NCBI GenBank assembly: GCA_903789535.1
Contig: CAIFES010000001.1
Location: forward strand, 62,001 to 126,000
Length of the DNA: 64,000 nt
Reading direction: 5' to 3'
Source: an uncultured Aeriscardovia sp.
GTDB lineage: Bacteria > Actinomycetota > Actinomycetes > Actinomycetales > Bifidobacteriaceae
The notes under the pieces were generated by a model that searched no databases, had not been told where the DNA came from, and saw only the letters and a program-made list of their open reading frames with translations. Shown one piece after another: positions 29,232-44,386 of the stretch (within the stretch, counting starts at the first letter, position 1; every line of letters begins with the position of its first letter). The position numbers and the translations under genes are program-made.

Positions 29232-30305
29232 TCAGCGATTCTTGAACAGGCGGAACAGCTGGGACTGGCGCACGCACAGGCACGTCACGCATTGTGCGCA
29301 CACCACGCCGCACAAGACAAGACAGACGGGCCGCACCGAGGCCGCCCAGACCGCCCACGGATCCGATCGCACAAGCCGCACCGCCGCTCCGGCAAGCAGG
29401 ACCACCGCGCACACCACGCCCGTCCATGCCCAGAATGCCTCCTCACAAAGCATCTCAAGCAGCTGGTCCGCCTTCGACTGGCCGCTGTGCAGATCTGCGG
29501 CATACAGAAGCCGGCGACGCCAGATGCCTGCGAACCCGATGAGCACACCCGCCACAAGGCCGAGTAGACCGGCCAGGCGGCTCGGCCGGCCCAGATAGGA
29601 GGAAGCGGCATCGTAATGCTGGTCGAAACCCTTGTTGACACGCGAGATGGCGATGTTGCTGTCGGTGGCAGAACCAGTGGCGATCACTGTGGATTCGAGC
29701 AGCTGGTCCGTGCCGGAGGAAACAGGCCACCGTCGTGCCCAGCATTCCTCGAAACGCTCGGATGAGGGAGAAACCGGGATGAGGATGGAATAGGCGAAGC
29801 GCGAGTCCCGCCCGTCGCGCGGCCAGTCATATACCCCGGCGACGTGCGTCCTGCCGGAGGTCGTCTCGAACGTCGAGCTGCGCGAGAGGCCGAAATCGCC
29901 GGCCATGAGCGAGGAGACCCACACTCCCGTGGAATCTGCCTTCTGGCCGCTTCCGGCAAGGATTGCCAGCATCCCCGGGGTGACCTCGTACGACGAGAGC
30001 TCACGCCCCGTGCTTGCGAGGAGCCGTACGGAGGGGCCGGTGCGCATCGCCCCGGAGGCCTGTGGGCCGGATCCGGCAAGCCGGTCGCATGCCGTGCCGT
30101 CGACCTTCCCGCCGATGACCGTGCTGATGTCCGCATCTGCGGCGATGCGCTGTGCCGCCTGTTGTTCGAGGGAGGTGATGGAGCCGAGCTCCACACCGCC
30201 GAGTCCCAAGGCGCAAATGAGCACGGCGAGCAGGAACAGCACGGCACGCGAGGCGCCGGAAGCCACATTGCGGCAGGCCTCCGACCAGATGGACGAGAAT
30301 TTCAT
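29232..30305 (-). CDS. MacB/FtsX-type ABC transporter permease
   Basis: 357 residues from the ATG at 30305, which overlaps the ATPase stop as ATGA. One N-terminal membrane helix (about residues 19-40), a large external domain (about residues 45-235, including DQHYDAASSYLG near its end), then three membrane helices to the C-terminus: the MacB/FtsX layout with four helices. These permeases do not move substrates through a pore but work mechanically with their ATPase and a periplasmic or surface adaptor. It is the last gene of the adaptor-ATPase-permease operon. What it exports is unknown: peptide, antibiotic or lipoprotein are possible. Confidence 0.87.
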   Translation of the reverse strand: MKFSSIWSEACRNVASGASRAVLFLLAVLICALGLGGVELGSITSLEQQAAQRIAADADISTVIGGKVDGTACDRLAGSGPQASGAMRTGPSVRLLASTGRELSSYEVTPGMLAILAGSGQKADSTGVWVSSLMAGDFGLSRSSTFETTSGRTHVAGVYDWPRDGRDSRFAYSILIPVSPSSERFEECWARRWPVSSGTDQLLESTVIATGSATDSNIAISRVNKGFDQHYDAASSYLGRPSRLAGLLGLVAGVLIGFAGIWRRRLLYAADLHSGQSKADQLLEMLCEEAFWAWTGVVCAVVLLAGAAVRLVRSDPWAVWAASVRPVCLVLCGVVCAQCVTCLCVRQSQLFRLFKNR

Positions 30306-30952
30306 GATGCCACTCCCTGCGCTTCCTCGGGGCCTTCCACGATGCCGGCAGGGGCGTAATCGGCCAGGTCGATTGTCGATTCGCACGCATCTCGCATCTT
30401 CGGGTCATGCGTCGCCACGAGCACGATCATCCCCTGTCCGGCGAGATTACCGAGCACAGCCGCCACAGAACGGGCCGAGCGCGTGTCAAGCTGTGCCGTG
30501 GGCTCGTCGACGAGCAGCATGTCCGGTCTCGAGCACACCGCGCGGGCAAGCATGAGGCGTTGTGCCTCGCCGCCCGAGAGCTCTCGGAACAGCCTTCCGG
30601 CCGCATAGCCGAGGTCGAACCGTTCCAGTTCCTCCCTCGCCTGCTCCTGTGCCTGTCGACGGGAAAACCCTTTGGCGAGCAGCGGGAAGACCACGTGGTC
30701 GAGGGCTGTGCGACTCGCCACACCATAGGGGTTCTGAAACACCCATCCCACCGTGGAGATACCGTCCCGCTCGATCGTGCCGCGATACGGTTTCTCCCAA
30801 CCGGCCACAAGCGAGAGGAACGTCGATTTTCCCGAACCGGAGGGGCCGCAGACCGCCACCGTCCGTCCGGGCTCAATAGCCAGTGAGAGGTGTTCGAACA
30901 GGACATCAGTGCCCGGGTAGCGGTGCGCGAGATCGGTGATGACAAGCCGCAT
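30302..30952 (-). CDS. ABC transporter ATP-binding protein (MacB/LolD type)
   Basis: 216 residues from the ATG at 30952, chosen because AAGGAGG sits six bases before it; a GTG two codons earlier is closer to the SD. Walker A CGPSGSGKST, Q-loop WVFQNPYGV, ABC signature ELSGGEAQRLMLARAV, Walker B MLLVDEPTAQLD and switch His in VATHDP are all present and in order, so an active ATPase is expected. The signature and D-loop pattern (LDTRSA) is that of the MacB/LolD group. It sits between the adaptor and the permease, with a four-base overlap with the latter. Confidence 0.93.
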   Translation of the reverse strand: MRLVITDLAHRYPGTDVLFEHLSLAIEPGRTVAVCGPSGSGKSTFLSLVAGWEKPYRGTIERDGISTVGWVFQNPYGVASRTALDHVVFPLLAKGFSRRQAQEQAREELERFDLGYAAGRLFRELSGGEAQRLMLARAVCSRPDMLLVDEPTAQLDTRSARSVAAVLGNLAGQGMIVLVATHDPKMRDACESTIDLADYAPAGIVEGPEEAQGVAS

Positions 30953-30975
30953 AATCACCCTCCTTCACCGTGCGT

Positions 30976-32157
30976 TCAGCGACAGGCCGTATGCGCCAGC
31001 GAGGAGCCGAGCGCCACGCGCGAGGGCATCGGATCGGAGGAATCGGCCATGCGCACAAGGCTGACCCCGATCTGACCGCCGACGATCTCCACACGCAGCG
31101 GCACATTGCCCGAGCTGTGCGCACCGGGCCGTGCGATGCACCCGTGCGAGCCGGAGATACCGAACACCGCACCGGCCGGCACGCGCAGCACCCGGATCGG
31201 TTTGGGCAAACTCACCGTGGCGGTGATCCCGGCCGCCGCCTGCTCCTCACTCATCGAGGAGAATTGCGGGTTGGCGGCAACCTTTGCGCAGAAGCCGGCA
31301 TCCGACACGCTGCTGCTACCCGCCGGCAGTGTGATCGACTGGCCGTACACGCTCAAACGGCGCTCATCCGTGAAACTCTGCCCGCCACGGATATCAAGAC
31401 GCTGGAGGGCGCCGGGGATGACGCCGATCTTGTCACCTTCGGAGATGGTACCGCCCAAGACCGCCGTCCATTGGGTGACGGCGACCGAGGACGCGGGGAT
31501 CCACAGCACATCAGCCTTCTTGAAGTCCGTGGCATTACCGCCGGCAGCACGGATGAGCCCGCCCCAGGCATTCTTGCTCGCCTGTGTGAAGACAGTCCCC
31601 GCCGGGGCGGCATAACCCAGTCTGCGCAGCTCCGTATTGAGGGCGGAAACGTCAGTGCCGGAATCTCCGACGGCCAGATTCCGGTAGACCGGGACGGAGG
31701 TCGCCAGTGCGATGACCGGCCGGCCGTCGACGGACATCGCCGCCTTCCCAGAGGTCAGGGTCGAGGCGGGCGAGCCTGTCACCATGCCTGATGTATTTGA
31801 CAGCAACGATCGGTCTGCCGCGCGTCGGGGAAGAAGCGTCACCTGTCGACTGTCCGAATACATCTGTGACGACACGGGTGCGGAGGTGACCTCGGGCGCG
31901 GCCTGCAGCAGCGCCGGGGCACGGTCCGGCAGGAACAGCGCGCATAGCCCGATGCTCAGACTCACCGCCACGATCAGGCAGATGGCGGTCCAGACCAGAC
32001 CGGCATGCCGATGCGGGGAGCGGGGTCGCCGGGCATGATCTTTTCTTCCACCTCGGCTCTCGTTATCCTTACGGGCTTTACGCCCGCCTTGCACGCCGTC
32101 TTCCTGTCCGTTTCTCGAGCCTTCATCAGTAGGCGGCATGAGAATCTCAGTTGTCAT
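30976..32157 (-). CDS. MacA-like membrane-anchored efflux adaptor with a peptidoglycan-binding-like domain
   Basis: 393 residues. A charged, Arg/Gly-rich cytoplasmic N-terminus (about 50 residues) is followed by one membrane helix (about residues 54-76) and an extracytoplasmic domain. Around residues 165-200, VGDSGTDVSALNTELRRLG resembles a peptidoglycan-binding-domain-1 repeat, followed by a MacA/HlyD-type beta-barrel region (GGTISEGDKIGVIPG and later VPAGAVFGI). The architecture is that of adaptors that link MacB-type permeases to the envelope in Gram-positives. ATG at 32157 with GAAGGA upstream. An inverted repeat lies just upstream at 32181-32194. Confidence 0.83.
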   Translation of the reverse strand: MTTEILMPPTDEGSRNGQEDGVQGGRKARKDNESRGGRKDHARRPRSPHRHAGLVWTAICLIVAVSLSIGLCALFLPDRAPALLQAAPEVTSAPVSSQMYSDSRQVTLLPRRAADRSLLSNTSGMVTGSPASTLTSGKAAMSVDGRPVIALATSVPVYRNLAVGDSGTDVSALNTELRRLGYAAPAGTVFTQASKNAWGGLIRAAGGNATDFKKADVLWIPASSVAVTQWTAVLGGTISEGDKIGVIPGALQRLDIRGGQSFTDERRLSVYGQSITLPAGSSSVSDAGFCAKVAANPQFSSMSEEQAAAGITATVSLPKPIRVLRVPAGAVFGISGSHGCIARPGAHSSGNVPLRVEIVGGQIGVSLVRMADSSDPMPSRVALGSSLAHTACR

Positions 32158-32180
32158 GGCTGTGTCCTTCGTTTGTCAAC

Positions 32181-32205
32181 CAACGTCGGCGTTGAGATCT
32201 GTATA
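32181..32205 (-). promoter_or_regulatory. Candidate promoter and operator before the MacAB-like operon
   Basis: On the minus strand a -10-like TATACA (32200-32205) is followed by CAACGCCGACGTTG (32181-32194), an inverted repeat with CAACG/CGTTG arms that covers the expected transcription start. That position suits a repressor site. No -35 is recognisable. Confidence 0.35.
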
Positions 32206-32221
32206 CGGGAGGAATCAGAAC

Positions 32222-33046
32222 CTACTGTGAGGAATCGGACGAGCCAATATGGCAGTCTTTAGGCCGCTTTCCGTCCTGCAGACCGCATCCCCAGGGGAAC
32301 TCGTAAACGCTGTTTTCGTCGGAGTAGTACGTCTGGTTGCCTGCCTCGCACCCGCGGACCTTCGGACTATTACGATTGAGTCCATACTTCTTAGCATTGC
32401 CGCCAGAACTTACGGCTTTCACATAATCTTTCAAAGTGAACGAGTCAGGTACAGCTTTCTGCTGATGCAGACAATCTACGATGGCTTCAGATTTATTGGC
32501 ATACAGATTCTTATTGGCAATCTGTTCTTCATATCCTGACATGATTAGATTCCAATTATTCTGACAGTCACTCATATCCGAAGAATATTTGCTTCTCTGC
32601 TCGGGCGTAACGCTATCGACAGTTTCCAAAGGAGCTTCCTGCATGACCCCATTAGGAAACTTCTCGATGATTATCTGCTGATAGCCCCGATCAAGCATGC
32701 ACTGCTTGTACCCAGCCCACGCATTCTCATATTCACTCGTGGGTATCAAACCGGTTTTTGCGGCCTGAGTAAGGACGCGCTTCTCCTCCTCGCTGGGCGT
32801 ACCAAAATCTTGCTTCAACAAATCTGCGAAAAACTGTTTGAAAGAACCTGCCTCCTTCTCCCCCAATCCCTCGGTCGAGACATTGATATCCGACGAATCA
32901 TCCGATTCTTGTGAGGACGAAGACGACGAGGAGACCGAGTTCTGCGATTTCTTCGCAGAAGAAGCTGAGCAGGCAGACAAACAAATACAAACGACAACGA
33001 TCAGCGGAAGAGCCGCGAATCCTCGAAAAGATAGACGTGCCTTCAT
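32222..33046 (-). CDS. Lipoprotein of unknown function in an AT-rich patch
   Basis: 274 residues from the ATG at 33046; an ATG eight codons earlier is also open. Signal peptide ends in a lipobox, CICLSACSAS, with Cys at about residue 28, so a lipid anchor is expected. Then a Ser-rich linker, an acidic region, and a domain of about 210 residues with several Cys (KQCMLDRG, DMSDCQNNW, VDCLHQQ, GCEAG) that could form disulfides. Base composition and codon use are clearly poorer in GC than all neighbours, which suggests a later arrival. It points towards the efflux adaptor gene 65 bases downstream but has its own upstream region. I recognise no family. Confidence 0.75.
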   Translation of the reverse strand: MKARLSFRGFAALPLIVVVCICLSACSASSAKKSQNSVSSSSSSSQESDDSSDINVSTEGLGEKEAGSFKQFFADLLKQDFGTPSEEEKRVLTQAAKTGLIPTSEYENAWAGYKQCMLDRGYQQIIIEKFPNGVMQEAPLETVDSVTPEQRSKYSSDMSDCQNNWNLIMSGYEEQIANKNLYANKSEAIVDCLHQQKAVPDSFTLKDYVKAVSSGGNAKKYGLNRNSPKVRGCEAGNQTYYSDENSVYEFPWGCGLQDGKRPKDCHIGSSDSSQ

Positions 33047-33338
33047 GATTTGTCCTCTTCCCGTCATCATCCTTCATTCCCAGACTCTGTTGTCCGGGTT
33101 AATTAAAACCATTAGGTGTTTCTGGACAAAAAGACAGGACAGACATGAAATAGAGATGAAATATACGCAAAGGAGGCGCACCAAAGTTCTGTAATTTCAA
33201 CGATTACGAGATATGAAAGTCGTTATTGGAACATACTTGAACGCGTTCAAACCCCGTCCCCTGTCTTGAGAGGGCCCCGTCGGCCTATGGCGCACCGTGG
33301 TCACTTCACACGAAAAGAGAAACAGTGATGGCACAGAC
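33047..33338. other. AT-rich intergenic region with palindromic operator-like site
   Basis: About 290 bases without a gene. It contains the perfect 14-base palindrome TTGAACGCGTTCAA at 33237-33250 and AT-rich promoter-like stretches on the minus strand (TTTTAATTAA, TATATTT). A long mRNA leader for the lipoprotein is possible. Confidence 0.5.
33237..33250. promoter_or_regulatory. 14-bp perfect palindrome, candidate operator
   Basis: TTGAACGCGTTCAA is a perfect inverted repeat about 190 bases upstream of the lipoprotein start. The form (arms TTGAAC/GTTCAA around CG) recalls LacI-family operators, but no regulator gene is nearby. Confidence 0.4.
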
Positions 33339-33373
33339 AAAAAGAGGACGACAGGATTACTCCTGCCGCCCTC
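33339..33373 (-). terminator. Terminator of the rpoBC operon
   Basis: On the minus strand GAGGGCGGCAGGA pairs with TCCTGTCGTCCTC (13 bp, two G-U) around a GTAA tetraloop, followed by five Ts. It lies 67 bases after the rpoC stop. Confidence 0.93.
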
Positions 33374-33439
33374 ACACCGGCGGATGGTGACCAGTCGCGG
33401 GACCGGTCACCTCACCACTATCGCCTCATTTCTGGGGCA

Positions 33440-37585
<4,146 letters not shown>

Positions 37586-37636
37586 TCTTTATTCCTGTCT
37601 TTGCCAAAAGTGGTGATTGTTGCTGTAGGAGCCGAC

Positions 37637-41215
<3,579 letters not shown>

Positions 41216-41289
41216 GTGAGTCAGTCCTTATCTTGTGCCGTCACTGTGTTTCTACAGAAAGAATGCGAGAAGGACCCTCTGACGGGCCA

Positions 41290-41316
41290 CTGTCCGGCCG
41301 CCATATGCTCGGACAG
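41290..41316 (-). other. Stem-loop in the rpoB leader
   Basis: CTGTCCG pairs with CGGACAG around a 13-base loop. The decamer CCGCCATATG of the loop side (41298-41307) occurs again exactly 40 bases away (41338-41347). Located in the transcribed leader between the promoter and the start codon. Confidence 0.45.
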
Positions 41317-41399
41317 ACATTCTTGCCCACCGCGCGCCCGCCATATGACATGCGAATAAGCAAATACTACAATACTCAAAAATCTGGACGAGGCAAGGT

Positions 41400-41428
41400 A
41401 TTGTACGACTGATGCGCTGCCGGCACAA
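41400..41428 (-). promoter_or_regulatory. rpoBC promoter (sigma-A type)
   Basis: On the minus strand a -35 TTGTGC (41423-41428) is spaced 17 bases from a -10 TACAAT (41400-41405). Start of transcription would be near 41393, giving a leader of about 178 bases. This is the clearest promoter in the window. A second TATTGT lies further downstream. Confidence 0.75.
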
Positions 41429-41453
41429 CAGGATCAGGCATGGGCAGATGCGA

Positions 41454-42554
41454 TCAGGCAAGATCGTGCCGCACCCGATCGCACCACGTGCCCATCGCAG
41501 CCACAAGATCGTCCACGGACGCGAATCTCTTCTGATCATCAATTCTATCGGCAAATTCGAGGCGGACATGATGACCATACAGATCAAGACCCTCCTGCCC
41601 CGCCGAATCGGGGACCCTGACCACGTTGGCCTCGACGGCGCGATCCGTGCCCTCGCCGAACGTAGGCTTCGTCCCGATGGAGATGGCAGCGGGAAGCCGG
41701 AGCTCCTGTGACTGTTCCTCATCCACCAGCCAGCCCTCGTACACGCCGTCGCCAGGGACGAGCCCTTTTATGTCACCGAGATTGGCGGTCGGGAAACCGA
41801 GCCCGGTCCCCCTGCCCTCCCCGTGGACGACGGTGCCGGCAAGCACATGGTCACGGCCGGTGATGTCTCGGACCTGCGCCACCTCACCTTCCTGGAGCAG
41901 GAAGCGCAGGTTGGAGGAGCTCCACACGCGCACTTTCTTCTCCACCGGCACACCCTTGACCACGCCGTCGGGGATATGGGTGAAACCGGGTCCTTTGTCG
42001 TCGACGATATCAGCCTGGAAGAAGCGGAATGCCTCGGCGATGCGGGCGATCGACTGTGCCGTTCCCGCACCGTCGCGTCCGAGCCGCGCGTCGGAGCCGA
42101 GCACGAGCGTGTGCAGGCCGAGCGTGTGCACGGGGTTGTGGCTGCCGGGCACGCGCTGGCTGATGAGCTGGCCGAGGAAGGAGCTGTAGCTCGTCTGCGC
42201 GAACGGCGTGGTGAACCGCACGACGATGGCGATATCGAGCCCGATCTGCTCCATCAGGCGCAGACGCTCCTCCACCGGCAGGATCTCCTGCGGGTCCCGC
42301 ACACCGGGGGCGGGATCGGTCTTGTCATGCGTGCGCCGATAGTCGAAGACGAACGCCGGGCGAGGGTCGAAGACGATGGCGACCGAACGTGTCGAATAAC
42401 TGCGGGCGAGGTCGACCACACGGCGCAGCACGGCCTGATGGCCCTTGTGCATGCCGTCGAACGTACCGATGGTGACGGTCGAGCCTTTCGAGGCGTCAAG
42501 CCGCGGCCAGGTGACCACGCCATCGGAATCGGGACTGAGACGATAAATCTTCAT
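41454..42554 (-). CDS. ribF: Bifunctional riboflavin kinase / FAD synthetase
   Basis: 366 residues, ATG overlapping the truB stop as ATGA. The N-terminal nucleotidyltransferase half has GTFDGMHKGHQAVLRR (the GxFDGxHxGH site for adenylylating FMN), and the C-terminal kinase half has GRGTGLGFPTANLGD (flavin/ATP binding). Both parts are complete, so it should make FMN and FAD from riboflavin. It is the last gene of the nusA-infB-rbfA-truB-ribF series; rpoB follows after 238 bases with its own promoter. Confidence 0.96.
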   Translation of the reverse strand: MKIYRLSPDSDGVVTWPRLDASKGSTVTIGTFDGMHKGHQAVLRRVVDLARSYSTRSVAIVFDPRPAFVFDYRRTHDKTDPAPGVRDPQEILPVEERLRLMEQIGLDIAIVVRFTTPFAQTSYSSFLGQLISQRVPGSHNPVHTLGLHTLVLGSDARLGRDGAGTAQSIARIAEAFRFFQADIVDDKGPGFTHIPDGVVKGVPVEKKVRVWSSSNLRFLLQEGEVAQVRDITGRDHVLAGTVVHGEGRGTGLGFPTANLGDIKGLVPGDGVYEGWLVDEEQSQELRLPAAISIGTKPTFGEGTDRAVEANVVRVPDSAGQEGLDLYGHHVRLEFADRIDDQKRFASVDDLVAAMGTWCDRVRHDLA

Positions 42555-43786
42555 GCGTGCTCCTGTGTGTGCTCGTCGTGGACGCGATCGCGCGTGGCAG
42601 CAGAGCGCGCGACGAACGACTGGTCAAGGATGGTGCGCGGGTGCAGACCGTGCGATCCATGGTCTTCTGCCACGCCGACGAGCGTCCCGCTGCAGACGGC
42701 GACGACACACCGGTCAAATGGCCCGAGACACAGGCTCGCGTTCCGGTCTTTTTGGCCCCCGGTCCGATGTGATGCCGGCTGCCCGGCGCCGGACGCATGC
42801 CGGTCGTTTTCCAGCACGGAGAGTGCCTGTGCGTTCGACTCGTTGTCCGCCCCGAGCCGGATGCCCAGACCCGTCTCGAGCAGGTGCGCCTGTGTGCGGC
42901 TGATGCGCACGCATGGCAGACTCTGCCACACGAGTGTCGCAGCCGGCAGAAGGTGATCGAGGACGTCCTGCGCGTCAAATATCGGCCGCAGGCGCACGTG
43001 CTCCTGCCCGTCGCGCCCCGTGAAACGGCGCTCCTGCACGGTGGCGGCCACCGCGCTGCTCAGGCCGAGGCTGCCCACGCGCACGCGCCTCAGCGCGGTC
43101 ACATAACCGCCCACGCCGAGGATCCTCCCGAGATCGCGGGCGAGCGAGCGCACATACGTGCCCTCGGAGCAGGTGATGGAGGCCGTCATATCACAGAAAA
43201 CATCGTCATCCGCGCACAAATCGGCGTTGGCAGGATTGGCGGAAGCGACGAGACTTGTGCGCGCCTGCACGCCGTCCATGAGACGGACGGATCCTGGCAC
43301 GACATCGAATGCGGCGACATGGATGCGCCGTGGGGCGATCCGGACGTCGACACCCTTACGTGCAAGGTCGTAGGCATGCTTGCCGCCCACGCGCACGGCC
43401 GAATAGGCCGAGGGGACCTGGTCGATGTCGCCCGTCAGATGTTCGGCGATGGCCCGGGAAACAAGCCGCGGCTGCCCGGCGAGGAGGCGCACCTTCTGGC
43501 GCGCGGCATTCGTCTGTCCGGCGACGAAGGTGCCGGCGGCGTCATCCGTGTCGGTCGACATGCCAAGACGGATCGTGGCCTCATACGTCTTGTCGGAATG
43601 GAAGGCCGACAGGAGCCGGGTGGCCGGCCCGAAGCCGATGAGGAGCAGGCCGGTGGCCTGCGGGTCGAGCGTGCCGGAGTGGCCGACCTTGCGTGTGCCG
43701 AGCACATGGCGCAGGGCGGCCACCACGTCGAAGCTCGTCACACCGATCGGCTTGTCGACGAGCAGGAAGCCGGAGGAGGGCCGCAT
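42551..43786 (-). CDS. truB: tRNA pseudouridine(55) synthase
   Basis: 411 residues from the ATG at 43786, four bases after the rbfA stop. TruB isomerises U55 in the T-loop. The core has GFLLVDKPIGVTSFDVV, then the catalytic Asp in GTLDPQATGLLLIGFG, and the TCSEGTYVRSLARDLG segment that binds RNA. About 60-100 residues longer than the usual enzyme: the C-terminus, including the NESNAQALS and GQPASHRTG regions, is a divergent extension of the PUA-like part. Coupled to ribF by a four-base overlap. Confidence 0.95.
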   Translation of the reverse strand: MRPSSGFLLVDKPIGVTSFDVVAALRHVLGTRKVGHSGTLDPQATGLLLIGFGPATRLLSAFHSDKTYEATIRLGMSTDTDDAAGTFVAGQTNAARQKVRLLAGQPRLVSRAIAEHLTGDIDQVPSAYSAVRVGGKHAYDLARKGVDVRIAPRRIHVAAFDVVPGSVRLMDGVQARTSLVASANPANADLCADDDVFCDMTASITCSEGTYVRSLARDLGRILGVGGYVTALRRVRVGSLGLSSAVAATVQERRFTGRDGQEHVRLRPIFDAQDVLDHLLPAATLVWQSLPCVRISRTQAHLLETGLGIRLGADNESNAQALSVLENDRHASGAGQPASHRTGGQKDRNASLCLGPFDRCVVAVCSGTLVGVAEDHGSHGLHPRTILDQSFVARSAATRDRVHDEHTQEHA

Positions 43787-43790
43787 GGGC

Positions 43791-44381
43791 TCACTCCCCC
43801 GCCTCAGAGATATCGCTTTCGTCGCCGTCGTCGGCCTCGTCCGCTTTGGCGTCGTGATCCGGCGCCTGGGCGTCGGCATCCCCTGCCGCGTCGGTCTCGG
43901 CGTTTGTATCCGCCGCCTCATCCGTCTCGGCCGCGGCGTCCTCCTCCTCATCGTCATGGCGATACGGATCGGCCTCACCGGCGAAGCTCTTGCCCTCACG
44001 GCTGTTGCGCAGCTGTTCGTCGCGCTGGCGGGCGAGGACGAGCACATCGTCGATCTCACGCGCCTGGCCGGGAAGCTCGTCGAAGATGAACTCGATGTCG
44101 GGCGTGAGCCGCAGACCGGCCTTGTGCCCCACTCGCGAGCGGAGACGGCCCTTCGCCTGTTCGAGCGCCTTGGCGGCACGTCTGCGCGAACCGCGCTCGT
44201 CGCCCGGGTCGGCGAACTGCGTCCAGTAGATGCGGGCGATCTGCAGATCGCCGGTCACACGCACCTCGGTGACCGTCACCCCTTCCAGACGGGGGTCGTG
44301 GATGTCCCTTTCGAGACTCGTGGCGACCACCCGCTGGATGAGGGCGGCGATGCGCGCCTGACGGGGATTCGTTCCTGCCAT
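43791..44381 (-). CDS. rbfA: Ribosome-binding factor A with acidic tail
   Basis: 196 residues from the ATG at 44381 (MAGTNPRQARIAALIQRVV, as in relatives); a GTG three codons earlier overlaps the infB stop. RbfA is a KH-fold protein that helps late 30S maturation. The core (to about residue 125) has the DPRLEGVTVTEVRVTGDLQI strand and LRLTPDIEFIFDE. After YRHDDEEED the last 60-70 residues are almost only Asp, Glu and Ala, a low-complexity tail not present in most RbfA proteins. It lies between infB and truB, as in other bacteria. Confidence 0.95.
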   Translation of the reverse strand: MAGTNPRQARIAALIQRVVATSLERDIHDPRLEGVTVTEVRVTGDLQIARIYWTQFADPGDERGSRRRAAKALEQAKGRLRSRVGHKAGLRLTPDIEFIFDELPGQAREIDDVLVLARQRDEQLRNSREGKSFAGEADPYRHDDEEEDAAAETDEAADTNAETDAAGDADAQAPDHDAKADEADDGDESDISEAGE

Positions 44382-44386
44382 GCGCG

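Noticed and set aside
30302-30952. The efflux ATPase as part of a lipoprotein-export (Lol) system
   Set aside because: The sequence class includes LolD, but Lol export needs an outer membrane, which this phylum lacks in the relevant form.
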